From contig CAMZMU010000063.1 in assembly GCA_947311845.1 (NCBI GenBank), positions 126,640,914 to 126,704,913 of the forward strand: 64,000 nt of DNA, written 5' to 3'. Shown piece after piece: positions 33,935-44,905 of the stretch; positions within the stretch are counted from its first letter, which is position 1; every line of letters begins with the position of its first letter. The notes under the pieces are model-generated. The model had not been told where the DNA came from and ran no database searches. It saw only the letters and a program-made list of their open reading frames with translations. The DNA comes from Poa pratensis (Eukaryota > Streptophyta > Magnoliopsida > Poales > Poaceae). Both the position numbers and the translations under genes were made by a program.

Positions 33935-36900
33935 ATGGCGAGCACTCAGCAAGATGTGGCGGCGACGGCGGCGCTGGCTGCGGCCTCAGCGACCCCCGCT
34001 GGATCTGGATCTGCACCAGCGGCGGCGGCGGTGCCCGTGGGCGCACGATGACCTCTCCCGCTGCCACCGTGGCTACGGGCGAGGTTTCTACTTCTTCCCC
34101 AGCTCCGGGGCGCCTGCAACGCTGCTCCGACCTTTCCCCTCCCATCCCTTGCGGCGACCAGCTCTGAGGCTGCGGCGGAATCTGCCGCCGACGATGATGA
34201 CGACGCCGAGGAAGAGGAAGAGGCTGGAGACCTTGGCTCCAGGTACTGGCTGCCGTCAGTTATGACGTCAGCCTATCTGAAGGAGCTGGAGGAAGGCGGA
34301 TACATTCCGCCAAAGACGGAATGCTCCTGGAGGGTTCCAGGCGACGAGGCGGTGCCTGACCCCCAAGACGGCGAGCGCGTCATGTTGGCGTCGCACAGCC
34401 TTCGCGGTATGTCTCTGCCGCTTTCCGCCTTCTTCTTGGCGGTACTTAGTTTTTATGGGCTGCAGCCGCACAACATAGCGCCCAATAGTATTCTAGTGCT
34501 AGCCGGCTTCCAGGCTTTGTGCGAAGGGTACTTAGGCATAGCTGCGTCCATAGAGCTATTCAAGTACTGCTTCCTGTGCCGCCGGCAAACCATACCAGGC
34601 GGCCACCTAGCAACCTGCGGTAGTGTCACGTTCAACTGCCGCCAACCCGACTGGTACCCAAAGATACCATACATCGAGTCGGTGAAGCACTGGACCAGCA
34701 CTTTCTTCTACTGCAAGGACATCCCGACACCTGGCAGCACACAAGGGATGCCGCCTTGTCAACGGTCCGCCAACCCACAAGGCCTTTGGACGGCAAAGGT
34801 GCCGCTCAGCAGTTGTCGGCGAACTTCGAATTGCCGTTAGGCGGATCGAGTTCTTGACGAAGACGATGTTGGCTCCACACTTGACGGAGTTGACACCGTC
34901 ATCTGCTGGGTGTCGAGGAAGATAATGCCACTCCGCCATCGCCCACTGAAGATGTGCGAGTACAAGGCGGATGACGCCGGCAACAGCACCCTTGATCAGG
35001 ATGCCTTAGAATACCGGCTCAGAGAGCTTATCAAGCCTCTGTCGGTGAAGGCGGCTGAAGGCGTCGCCATGTTCACCCATGACAACCCAGCCCCAGCGGT
35101 AAGTCAAAGCTACTTTGTTATTTCACTAACATCCTTGCCCACTAGGTACTGGATTAATATTGTCTTGTTTCCTTTTCAGCTGCAAACCTTGGGGAGGAAG
35201 AGTTGGCTCCAAACTGGTACGACACCGGTGCCAGCAAATCGAAGAAGCGCAAGCTGAGCTCCTCCACCAAGGATTTGGAGAAGAGGAAGAAGGCGGCCAC
35301 CTCTGTCGATGCAGAGGATGAGACCGTGGGGAATGTCCCCTTCAAGCGGTAAGCAAACTTTGGCTTTCCCTGACTTAGCTATTTTGATATGTTTGTGCTG
35401 ACAAACTTGCATTTTCTGCTTACAGGGCAAGCCTGCCATGCCCAAGCTCCGCTCCAACTTGAAGATTGCTGCCGGCAGGGGCAAGCCACCACGCTCTTCT
35501 CCAGCCGCTGCGCCACAACGCCCACAGTTGGCGTTCCCGTGGTTGTATGCCAGGGAACGTACACAGCTGCTGGTACCTCAGAGGCGGCTACGGAGAAGGG
35601 CGGGCAAAAATCAGTTGCCGGCTACTTTTTCCAAGACGGCTGAAGCTTCGGCTAGTGATGCCGCTCGATTTATTGCCATGAAGCAGGAGATGGATGACCA
35701 GATGGCGGCCGAACAAGGCGGATCATCCTCCCATCCTGGCTCCAATCTGGCAAAGGGTTGCAAGACCCCCGGCAAACACTGAAGACCATGCGTGACGGTA
35801 CCCGCAACTGGTACGCACATGGACGAACTCCACGAACCCTGCACGGACAACTTGAGGTAAAATAGCCTATGGTCCCAGCCCCCGAGCACTTTGGCGGCTG
35901 AAAAATTTAGCCGGCAAAGTGGTCTCGTTGACTAAATAGTGCTAACCATAATGTTGTTTTCGTGCATGCAGGCCGTTCTTGCTTCCAATCTTGAGCTATT
36001 TCGTGCTCAAGAGAAGAAAAAAGGAATGCCAGCAACTGCAGCAGGACGTGGAGTTGAAGAACGCCCAAATTGCGAGCTTGGAAGAAGCTCGCAAGAAGGA
36101 TGAAGGTGACAAAGCTTTCTTTGCCTTCTTTTCGTCCGACTTCTTTTCTTTTCCGACAAGTATTTTAGTCGTCTTTTCTTTTTATTTGTAGAATTACTAA
36201 ACACTGCGCAAGATATTCTCAAGAACTCCACTGACATGCAAGCTTTGATGAACGAAGCTGCAGATCTTGCCGGGCTGGTGACCAAGCTGAAGGCGGATCA
36301 CGCCAAGGAGCTGGATGAGCGTGCGTTGGCCCATGCTGCCGAAGTTAGCAAGTTGACTGGACAACTTGAGGCCATGAGCAACAACCTTGACCAGGTGAAC
36401 AAGAACGCCAAGGAGCAGCAGGACCAACTGTCAAAGGCGGTCCAGCTAGCTCAAGAAACGCTTGAGAACCATCTGGATGAGGTCAACGCCATCCACGACC
36501 ATGTCTTGGGTATGTCTCAATCCTTCATCTTTGTCACCTTGCTCTTGAAACTTGAAGCTGCAGTGTGTAACTTTGTGTTTGTGCAGTGCCGGCTAGCTTG
36601 GGAGATGACCTGGCTACAACGCCGCGCCTTGCCCGAATCTTGAAAGTTGGCGAAATCGTCAACCAGATTGTCGGCGCAGGCAAAGCATTTGCCGCCAAGT
36701 TCTACCCTGGGGAAGACGGCGATCCCGTCATCTTCGATGCTCTGCCGGACCTGCTGGAGAAGGCGGCAGCGAACACGACAGCACGCTACGCTCAGCAGCA
36801 CGAGGCGGCGCCAAGTTGGCATTGGCAATGACGGCGGCGTGGTACCCGGAGGCTGATATTCATCAAGTCACCGAGTACTTCCCCACCGAAGACGAAAACA

Positions 36901-37214
36901 ACCAAGCCATCGTGATGCAGGACGTGCTGCGGTCTGTTCGCGGCTATGCGACCCGGGTTGCCAACATGGTTGACATCCGCAAGTTCTACAAGGAACACCC
37001 GGACCCGCATGTTGCCGTAGCCGATCCCTCCTTGGCGGATCCTGAAGCTGCCGAGGCGAGAAGGCGAAGCCGGAGCCGACAAGCGCAGCCCCAAGGATGG
37101 CGGAGCCAGCCCCAAGAATGCCGGCGTCAGCCCCCAGGATCTCTCCACCAGCTCTACCAAGGCGGCAATCCCTTAGACTTCCTCCTGCAAAGGCAGCACA
37201 AAACACTGCGTTAA
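33935..37214 (+). pseudogene. Opposite-strand extra ORF of element C (PF04195-like), spliced
   Basis: Between integrase and the 3' LTR, and antisense to the element, lies a gene-like unit. It has a TATA-like GGATAAATACC near 33804-33814 and a first ATG at 33935. A domain with MSLPLSAFFLAVLSFYGLQ, HNIAPNSILVLAGFQALCE and GYLGIAASIELFKYCF (34395-34590) resembles the plant 'putative gypsy type transposon' family PF04195. Basic, coiled-coil (36010-36110 and 36230-36505) and C-terminal (36590-37030) parts follow. Five short GT-AG introns can be placed (see separate entry). Such opposite-strand ORFs are known in Tat elements such as Grande. Frame changes in the first exons suggest decay. The function is unknown. 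Confidence 0.65.
35099..36586 (+). other. Five short introns in the opposite-strand ORF
   Basis: Candidate introns with GT...AG borders are 35099-35179 (GTAAGT, TTTTCAG), 35349-35425 (GTAAGC, GCTTACAG), 35857-35971 (GTAAAA, GCATGCAG), 36106-36191 (GTGACA, TTTGTAG) and 36510-36586 (GTATGT, TTGTGCAG). Lengths are 77-115 bp, typical of grass introns. AT-rich introns alternate with GC-rich exons. Confidence 0.65.
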
Positions 37215-37681
37215 TCTGTTAACGCATAAAACTTTATTTTGGGTTGTAAATATTTATGGGCCAACTTTTATGCTACACTTGGCGGTAGGCTTATTTAAGT
37301 GGCCCGCCTTAATATGTATCTCGCCTGCATGTTTAGCTTTTTCATATGTTGGCGGAACCTCATCTTAGTTACTTTAGCTGAGCCAACCAGGTGCAATACC
37401 AACTAATTTAGACTCAGAGACCAAAGCCAGCATGTTGGTGCCAACGACATACTACTAGGCGACCCACACACAAACAGACAGATAAGCATATTAGGCGGTG
37501 CAAAGATTGTTTGCGTTTTTAGCCGGCAGACGGCAAATGTCAAAAAGTTTGGACCTTAGCACGGAGCAAAACTTATTTTGTTTGGTAACTTTTATGACAA
37601 CAGATATATGATTGCGAGAAAAGACAAAAGATGGCATGATCCCAAAACTGAATGAGCAAACCACAGACTTTTATTTCATAA
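37215..37681. other. Region between integrase end and opposite-strand ORF end
   Basis: These 470 bp are AT-rich and non-coding. They would hold the 3' ends of both convergent transcription units of element C. I see AATAAA-like and TTTATTT stretches but nothing that fixes a cleavage site. Confidence 0.4.
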
Positions 37682-37737
37682 TCATATAGTACTTATTACA
37701 ATGTGGAAATTGCTAAGTGTAAAAAGGACGTAGCTGC

Positions 37738-39542
37738 TCAATGTTCCAGGTCGCTTGGTTTCTTCGTACTTGTCGTCAACCTTCCTTTTGCGCTTGCGAC
37801 CTCGCTTCTTCTTGTATCCGTCTCGTGCGTCGACCAAGTAATAAGAACCATTGAGCAACACCTTACTGACCACAAAAGGTCCTTCCCAAGGCGGGGATAA
37901 CTTATGCAAGCCCTTCTATCTTGGATTAGGCGGAGAACCAGGTCACCAACTCTAAAACTTCGTTGCCTCACCCTTCTGCTGTGATAACGCCTCAAACTTT
38001 GCTGATAGATGGCGGATCGTGCAAGGGCAACATCTCGTTCTTCATCAAGTAGGTCAAGGCCATCCTGTCTTGCATCTTCTGCGTCTTCCTGGACGTAGGC
38101 TTGAATTCTGGGAGAATCGTACATCATGTCGGTTGGCAACACTGCTTCTGCGCCATAGACTAAGAAGAAAGGAGTAAACTTGGTTGATCTGTTTGGAGTT
38201 GTGCGTAAACTCCAAAGGACAGACTGCAATTCATCCACCCAAGCCCCAGCCGCTCTGTGCAATGGTACTTCGAGACGTGGTTTGATTCCTTGTAGGACTA
38301 AACCATTTGTACGCTCTACTTGACCGTTTGCCTGCGGATGCGCTACTGAGGCTAGATCTAGGCGGATACCATGCTTATAACAGTATTCCTCGACTTCGCC
38401 TTGCGACAAGTTAGTGCCATTGTCGGTGATAATGCTATGAGGCACCCCGAACCGAGAGATTATTCCCCACAGAAAGTTTGCGGCTGTGGCGCCGTCTAGC
38501 TTTTTGATAGGCTTAGCTTCAACCCATTTGGTAAACTTGTCTACAGCCACAAGTAAATGTGTGTAGCCACCAGGCGCCGTTTTAAACGGACCAACCATGT
38601 CCAAGCCCCAGACTGCGAAAGGCCATGTGATGGGTATTGTTTTAAGCTCTTGAGCCGGCATGTGTGATTGTCTGGCATAAAGTTGGCAGCCCCTGCATCT
38701 TTTAACAATGTCTTCTGCATCTTGCTTGGCTGTCAACCAATAGAAACCTTGTCGGAAGGCTTTTGAAACAAGGGCGCGTGAGGAAGCATGATGTCCACAT
38801 ACGCCGGCATGTATCTCATCCAACAGTTCTCTGCCTTCTTCGGGCGAAATGCAGCGTTGGTAAACACCAGTGGTGCTACGCTTGTACAATTCGCCTTTGA
38901 TTATTGTAAATGCCTTGGCTCTTCTTATTATTTGCCTTTTCAAAACCTCATCATCCGGTAACTCCTGATTGATCAGGAAGTCCAAATATGGCGTCGTCCA
39001 ATCCGGCTTTACCAAGTAGACGGCATAGCTAGCTATCAACTGGTTCTGCCGATTCTGGGTCAAGGAGGTCTGCTCCTTTAATTGACGGCTTGTGTAGGTG
39101 TTCCAGGAAAACATCTTTTGGTACCTTTTTGCGTTCAGACCCATTCTGGCAAGTGTATCTGCCGCCTCATTTTGAGCTCTTGGGATGTGGCGGACCTCGT
39201 AGCCTAGAAAACACTTGGCGAATTCGTCAACGGTAGCTCGATATGCCGCCATTGTTCGCTCTTTGTGTCCCAAGTACCACGTATCTGTTGCGCCACCAAA
39301 TCTGAATCTCCGTAGCAGAGGACACGCTGGACGCCAAGTTCCTTGGCAATGTGTAAACCATGAAGGAGAGCTTCGTATTCAGCAACATTATTAGTTGCCT
39401 TGAAGTGAATTTGTAACACATAACTAAGCTTGTCTCCTTGAGGGTTTCTTAAAACAATGCCAGCCCCCGAGCCCTGAAGCATTTTTGATCCATCAAAGTG
39501 CATGATCCAGTATGCATCTTCAGGGAGAGGTACTTCGTCCAT
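37738..39542 (-). pseudogene. Element C second RNase H and integrase
   Basis: MHFDGSKMLQGSGAGIV, TNNVAEYEALLHGLHIAKE and CYGDSDLVAQQIRGTWD mark the second RNase H (39542-39204). A shift near 39230 joins the long frame 39273-37738 with the integrase. That frame carries IHAGVCGHHASSRA, KRCRGCQLYA, WGLDMVGPFK, ITDNGTNLSQG and ANGQVERTNGLV, so the full zinc-binding set and all three acidic positions are present. A shift near 37915 precedes the C-terminal MHKLSPPWEGPFVVSKV (37909-37850). Confidence 0.87.
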
Positions 39543-39559
39543 GGCCTCCGTCCAATCAG

Positions 39560-39899
39560 CTACAAATCTGCTAAGGCTTGAGACTTAATGGCCGTTCTGG
39601 GTTTATACAGATGTCGAAGGCGGCAAGTTCAATGCCCCATTTGGCAACGCGGCCTGTTGCATCTGTATTATTGATGATATCCCCCAGAGGTGCCTTGCTC
39701 ACCACGTTATTGAATGTTCCTGGAAATAGTGCCTTAACTTCCTGGCGGCGTAAAAACACCGTAGACCAGCTTCTGGTAATGCGGATAACGCTGTTTTGAG
39801 GCGGAAAATACTTCACTGATGAAGTAAACCGGACGTTGTTCCGGCAAGTCTGAATTTTCCGTCTTGCGTTCCACAACCAGTACCACGCTAACAACCAAG
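39560..39899 (-). pseudogene. Element C RNase H region
   Basis: After the shift near 39890 the sequence continues as SVVLVVERKTENSDLPEQRP, VYFISEVFSASKQRYPHY and then KWGIELAAFDICINPER in a neighbouring frame. These are the RNase H and tether that follow RT. The same blocks occur in element B at 15719-16080. Confidence 0.75.
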
Positions 39900-40875
39900 T
39901 TAGTTGCGCAATATAGAGCAGCATTGGTTCCTGCGAACGAGGAGCTGCCAAAATTGGAGCAGACGTTAACGCGTCCTTGAGTTGCTGCAAGGCGGCGTCT
40001 GCTTCGTCTGTCCACTCGAAGTTGTCGGATTTCTTCAGAAGCCGGTAGAGAGGCAGTGCCTTCTCACCAAGACGGCTAATGAAACGACTGACGGCAGCCG
40101 CCGAGCCGGCAAGTCGCTGCACGTCCTTCAGGTCCTTGGGCCTGGATATGTTGAGGATCGCTTTGATTTTTTCTGGATTCACTTCTATCCCTCGTTCGGA
40201 AACGATAAAGCCAAGCAATTTGCCGGCAGGAACCCCGAAGACGCATTTTTTCGGGTTGAGTTTCATCCTATATACCCGGAGGCTATCAAAGGTTTCTCTC
40301 AAATCGTCAAGCAAATCTGCCTTCTTTCTTGACATGACGGCAATGTCGTCAACATAGACGTGAACATTGCGGCCAATTTGCTCGTGAAGGCATCTTTGCA
40401 TACACCGCTGATACGTTGCGCCGGCATTTTTTAGACCGAAGGGCATCGTGATGTAGCAGAAGGTCCCATAGGGCGTAGTGAACGCTGTTTTGATTTGGTC
40501 GGATTCTCGCATTTTGATTTGGTGGTACCCGGAGTACGCATCCAAAAAGCACAGCAGCTCGGAGCCGGCTGTGGAGTCTATGACCTGATCTATACGAGGC
40601 AAAGCAAAGTGGTCCTTAGGACAGCACTTGTTCAAACCGGTATAATCAATGCACATTCTCATTTCCTTATTAGGTTTTGGAACCATTACAGGATTTGCCA
40701 ACCAATCAGTGTGTACTACCTCCCTAATGAACTTGGCTTCTTGCAACTTGATGATCTCCTTCCCTATTGCTGTCCGCTTCTTCTCACCGTAGCGCCTTAT
40801 TCCTTGCTTCACTGGTTTGGCTCCTTCGTAGACGTTAAGAGAGTGCTCGGCAAGTTCCCTCGGGACACCTGGCAT
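39900..40875 (-). pseudogene. Element C reverse transcriptase
   Basis: A single open frame runs from MPGVPRELAEHSLNV to RNase H: MRMCIDYTGLNKCCPKDHF, CFLDAYSGYHQIKM, TMPFGLKNAGATYQRCM, the catalytic YVDD at 40345-40356, and GVPAGKLLGFIVSERGIEV. This domain is intact. The upstream linker to protease contains an in-frame stop near 40940, and the frame is lost downstream near 39890. Confidence 0.88.
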
Positions 40876-41054
40876 GTCAGCTGATGACCATGCAAAGATG
40901 TCCTGATTCTCACGGAGGAACCTGACGAGCGCGCTTTCCTATTTGTCGTCCAAGCCAGCCCCTATGGTGACTTGCTTGGAGCTGTCACCTGGGACCAGAT
41001 CCGCCTTCTTTGTGTCTTCGGACGCCTTGAAAGTGTTCTTTTGCTCAGCGGTCT

Positions 41055-41796
41055 TTACATGCTCCGGCAACTGTGACGTATCGAGCTCTTTTTCAACATG
41101 GCTAACTCCTCTGCGTGGAGGACTGCCTCAGCGAAGGCGGCGTTGCCACGCTCACACTCCTTTGCTTTCTTGAAGTTGCCACTGATGGTAATTGTACCAT
41201 TGGGTCCCGGCATCTTCAGCTTGCTGTATATGTAACACGGGCGAGCCATGAATTTGGCGAAAGCTGGCCGTCCAAAAATGGCGTGGTAGGCACTTTTGAA
41301 GGGGACTACTTCGAACCTGAGATACTCCGAGCGGTAGTTTGTCTCAGGCCCAAAAGTAACCTCCAATCTGATGCTTCCCATTGACTTGCTTGCTTTCCCG
41401 GAACATGCCATGAAACTTGACTTTGCTATAGTCAAGCTGGCTTTCCGACAAGTTCATGCGCTTCAGAGTGTCCGCGTAGATGATGTTGAGGCTGCTGCCG
41501 CCATCCATCAACACCTTGGTGAGCCTGAAGTTATCGACAATTGGGTCGACGACAAGGGCGTATTTGCCGGGGTGAGGAACGTGATCTGGATGATCATCTC
41601 TATCCCAAGTTATTGGCTCCTCTGACCAGTCTAGATACTGGGGAACGTCTGGTACTGTGGCGTTTAGCTCGCGCATCTCCGCCTTTTCTTCTTTTGCCGA
41701 AGGAGTGCCCAGGAAGCACACCAATTGGCCATGTACCTTGGGATATTTCCTTTCTTTGCGCATCAGCTTGGGTTCCTCATCCTCGGACATGGACAT
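41055..41796 (-). pseudogene. Element C aspartic protease
   Basis: EPITWDRDDHPDHVPHPGK and the catalytic VLMDGGSSLNIIYADTLKRM block (Asp near 41510) mark the protease. The frame 41796-41344 ends early, and the matching continuation VTFGPETNYRSEYLRFEVV and RPAFAKFMARPCYIYSKL is in the frame 41435-41055. It is very close in sequence to the protease of element B. Confidence 0.8.
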
Positions 41797-41849
41797 GCCC
41801 CATCATCGTCTTCCTTCTTTGTCTTCTCAGCCTTTTTGCTCTTTTTTGA

Positions 41850-44320
41850 TTTCCAGCCAACCTCGGGGTCCTTCTTGAAGTCCTCCATGAACCGGCATTC
41901 CCCTAATGTGTGGTTGACTTTGCCTAAGGACGCGTGGATTGGGCAGGCAAGGCTTTCGCCTGATCGTACGTCAGGCGCTGCTTGCTGGAGCCGCCATCTT
42001 TACCCTTTCCTTTCCACTTGCGGTTGCCGCCTTTGCCTTCGAAGGCGGCGGCGACCTCGTTTGATGGTCCGGCTTTGTCATCCTGGGGAGCCTTGCGTTT
42101 GTGACTTGCTCGCCTGTTTGGCGCCATATCATGTGCGCCATCTCCATCGCGTGCATCGTCATCCGCCTGTGCGTACATGGCTGCTACTTCGAGCATGACT
42201 CCGAGATCCTTGACTTGCATGCGTACGAGCTTATGTCTGAGACTTGAGCCCTGTGGTGAAGGCATGGATTGCTTGATTGTCGTCTACGTTCTCGCAGCTT
42301 GCCTTTGTTTGAATCCACCTTGCCAAGAAGCTTGTAGCTGTTTCATCTGGCTTTTGCACGCAACGAACCAAATCTGTGTATGTATTGGGTCGCTTGTACG
42401 TGCCTTGGAAGTGCTGCGTGAACACCTTTTCCATGTCATGCCAACTATGAATGCTTTTCTCCGGCAAGTTTTCGATCCAGCTTCGGGCTGTCCCCTCCAG
42501 CATGAGGGGAAGGAAGCGTGCGCGACGAGGCCATTGCCTCCGGCAATTTCAACTGCCAGCGCGTAGTCCGACAACCATGAGTTTGGCTTGTCCGCTCCAT
42601 TGTACCTTTGATGAGTTTTTGACACTGATGTCATGTCTCTGGGTACTTGAACGTTGCGGATGGCTGGGCCAAAGCACTCAGGTCCTAGATAGGCATCTTG
42701 CTTTCCAGCCTTGATGTCATTGAGACGATGTCTCGCGTCTTGCGGACTGAGCTGTTTGCCAGATCTATCAGCATGGGCTCGTCCTGCGCTGCCCGGCTGT
42801 GCCTAGGCTCATTGTTGTGTCCCCGGCTTCCGCCTTCGTGCCTGGGCACTGGTGGTGGGGACTGTGTGCGGTCCCTGCTTCTTCTTGGCGGCGGGGCTCG
42901 TCGCGGTTGCCGCCACTCCTTGGCGGCTGCTTGCTGCCCCTGCTTCCGCCTTCATCCCGCCTAGGCGGAGGAGGTGAGGCCTTGCGCCTGTTGCCGGTCC
43001 TGGATGCCTCGTCACGCTGCCTTTTGGGAGGTGGTGATTTGCGTGGGTCTTTCCTTGTCCTTCCCTTTTCCGTGGCTACTGGAGCCGGACGGATCTTCGG
43101 GTTGCCACCGGCCGCAGCTTTGCAAGCGTTGGATTTTGATTCCAACTTTCCTCCCCTTGCGTCCGCCATGTCGGCGCGAGAATCAGCACGGGCCTGCTGC
43201 TCTAGAGCTTTGTGAGCAAGGATCGATGCGTAGTAGATCTTCTCGTCCTTGTCATAGTCATCATTGTTGAGGATGTCCAAGGCGGCTGCAGTGTTGAGGA
43301 CAGGGTTGCGAGGATGACGTCCCCGTTCTTGTCCTTACGCTGCGGCGCTGTAGCCCACTCGAAACCAAGCTTTTGGGCAGGGGATTTGAAGGTGTCATGA
43401 TCCCTGCCTTTCCTTTCTTCTCCCCACTTGTCCTGCCGGCTTGGGCAATGGGGTGGTGGTGAAAAGATTACGCTTGGGGTCGCACTTGGGTTATCTTGGC
43501 GTTTTCCTCCTTGGCTTCGTCGAGGAGGCTCTGGACCTCTGCTTGCTTGCTTTTGAGGTACTCAGTTTGCTCCACCAAGGTGTTCCGAAGTTTCTCCAAA
43601 TCAGCCGGATTGGTTTTGTCGTTTACCGGCGTGTGAAGAACTTCCGCCAGAGCCGCCATGTTCCTATCTTGCTGGGCTCGCCCTTCTCCAGAATTTTCTT
43701 CTTTGGAGCCCCAGGAGGCTCTGGAAACTGTGGATCGGTTGCCGGGGTCCCCAGGTTGGCGGCGTCAGTTGCCGCCTTCTCTGAGCTGCACCGGTGACAT
43801 CCGCCACAAAAACCTGCTGCATGTTGACGGAAGAGCCCGTAGCCGCCTCAGATGGCGGAGGATCAGGTGTAACAAACACTGCTTGACCCGTTGCTCAAAC
43901 ATGCTGGCAGAATCTTCTTCGGAATCAGAATCTACGTTGACGTGAACGGTAGATCTGGATCCGGCATCCGACATCACATCATCCTGGAGCGCAGGAAGAA
44001 TAGATTCGGGATCTTGACTGTTGGGCTGGGAGTCTGATCCCAGTCCCGTCATGCCGACAAAGTGTAGATCTGAATCTGCGGACTCCTCAGAGGAGGCAAA
44101 CTCAGATCCGTCTTGATTGTAGGGCGGGTGGGATGGCGAATAAATTCGCGGCAACCCATACGCCTCAGAAGTGTAGCCGATGAACACATCGACGCCGCCA
44201 AACGGCACAACTCCGCATCCGACAATGTAGTCGTCTGCGGGGATGTAGGACTCGTCGCAGCTGATGTAGTGGTTGTCGCCGTAGCGAACAGCGCGGCCGA
44301 CGGCGATTGTTTCGCCGATG
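41850..44320 (-). pseudogene. Element C gag (broken)
   Basis: Gag is spread over several frames. The region after the primer site has an acidic N-terminal part (about 44330-43780). A coiled-coil-like piece with NTLVEQTEYLKSKQAEVQSL is at 43468-43659. A long Arg/Lys/Ser/Pro-rich linker follows (43280-42768). The gag core is MLEGTARSWIENLPEKSIH, WHDMEKVFTQHFQGTYKR and TATSFLARWIQ (42634-42231). The basic end KRKAPQDDKAGPSNE is at 42265-41924. The order matches element B gag. Shifts separate most blocks. Confidence 0.75.
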
Positions 44321-44363
44321 CCGCCAAGAGTTCCCGCCTGGAACGTGACGCCTGACGCCTTAG

Positions 44364-44381
44364 GCCCCACGGTGGGCGCCA
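44364..44381 (-). promoter_or_regulatory. Element C primer-binding site (tRNA-Lys type)
   Basis: On the minus strand the sequence is TGGCGCCCACCGTGGGGC, 2 bases after the 5' LTR. It is identical to the primer site of element B. Confidence 0.85.
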
Positions 44382-44383
44382 AC

Positions 44384-44905
44384 TGTCGTCGTATCGGCAT
44401 CTTGGATAGGAGACGGGGTCCTGCTAGCCGAGGGTGAACGTAGGGCAAGAAGGTGGACGTCGTCAAGGTCGGGATTGTACACGGCGGTTTACCCAGCTTC
44501 AGGCACCACGGCGGTGGCGGTGCCCTACGTGCTGCTATAACTCACTATAAGGCAATATCGCCGTGAACAGGTTACAATGAGTTGGATGTGATGATTCGAT
44601 CGTGCCCTAAAGGCGTCCCGAGGTCCAGCTTATATAGGCGGCTGGACCTAGGGTTACAAGGTGATTACGTATCCAGCAAGTATACGGAGTCCTAAACCTA
44701 GCCGGCAAGTATGCCGCCTTCCGTCTTGGTCTTGGTGGCTTCATGGGCTTCAGTCTTGGGCCTCCTCCTTGCCGGCATCCGCCTTCCTTGGTCGTCAGCT
44801 ATCTGGGCCGCCCGGTAGGCAAAGCCTTCACCACCACTGCGGGCCACCCTGGACTAGCCGGATTGATCCATGCTGGTGATACCCCTAGTAGGTATATCCC
44901 CAACA
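44384..44905 (-). repeat. Element C, 5' LTR
   Basis: This is the LTR next to the primer-binding site, with its TATA box near 44630-44637. It is followed by target copy GCGGG. Confidence 0.92.

Larger units (their letters stand above)
32920..44905 (-). mobile_element. Tat-type Ty3/gypsy retrotransposon C
   Basis: LTRs at 32920-33442 and 44384-44905 (plus strand TGTCGTCGTATCGG ... ATCCCCAACA) are flanked by the exact duplication GCGGG (32915-32919 and 44906-44910). The element reads on the minus strand: primer site, gag, protease, RT, RNase H, second RNase H and integrase, down to about 37680. The 4.2 kb between integrase and the 3' LTR carries an extra ORF on the opposite strand. The total is 12.0 kb. 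The LTRs differ at about nine positions plus small gaps, about 2%. Confidence 0.94.
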
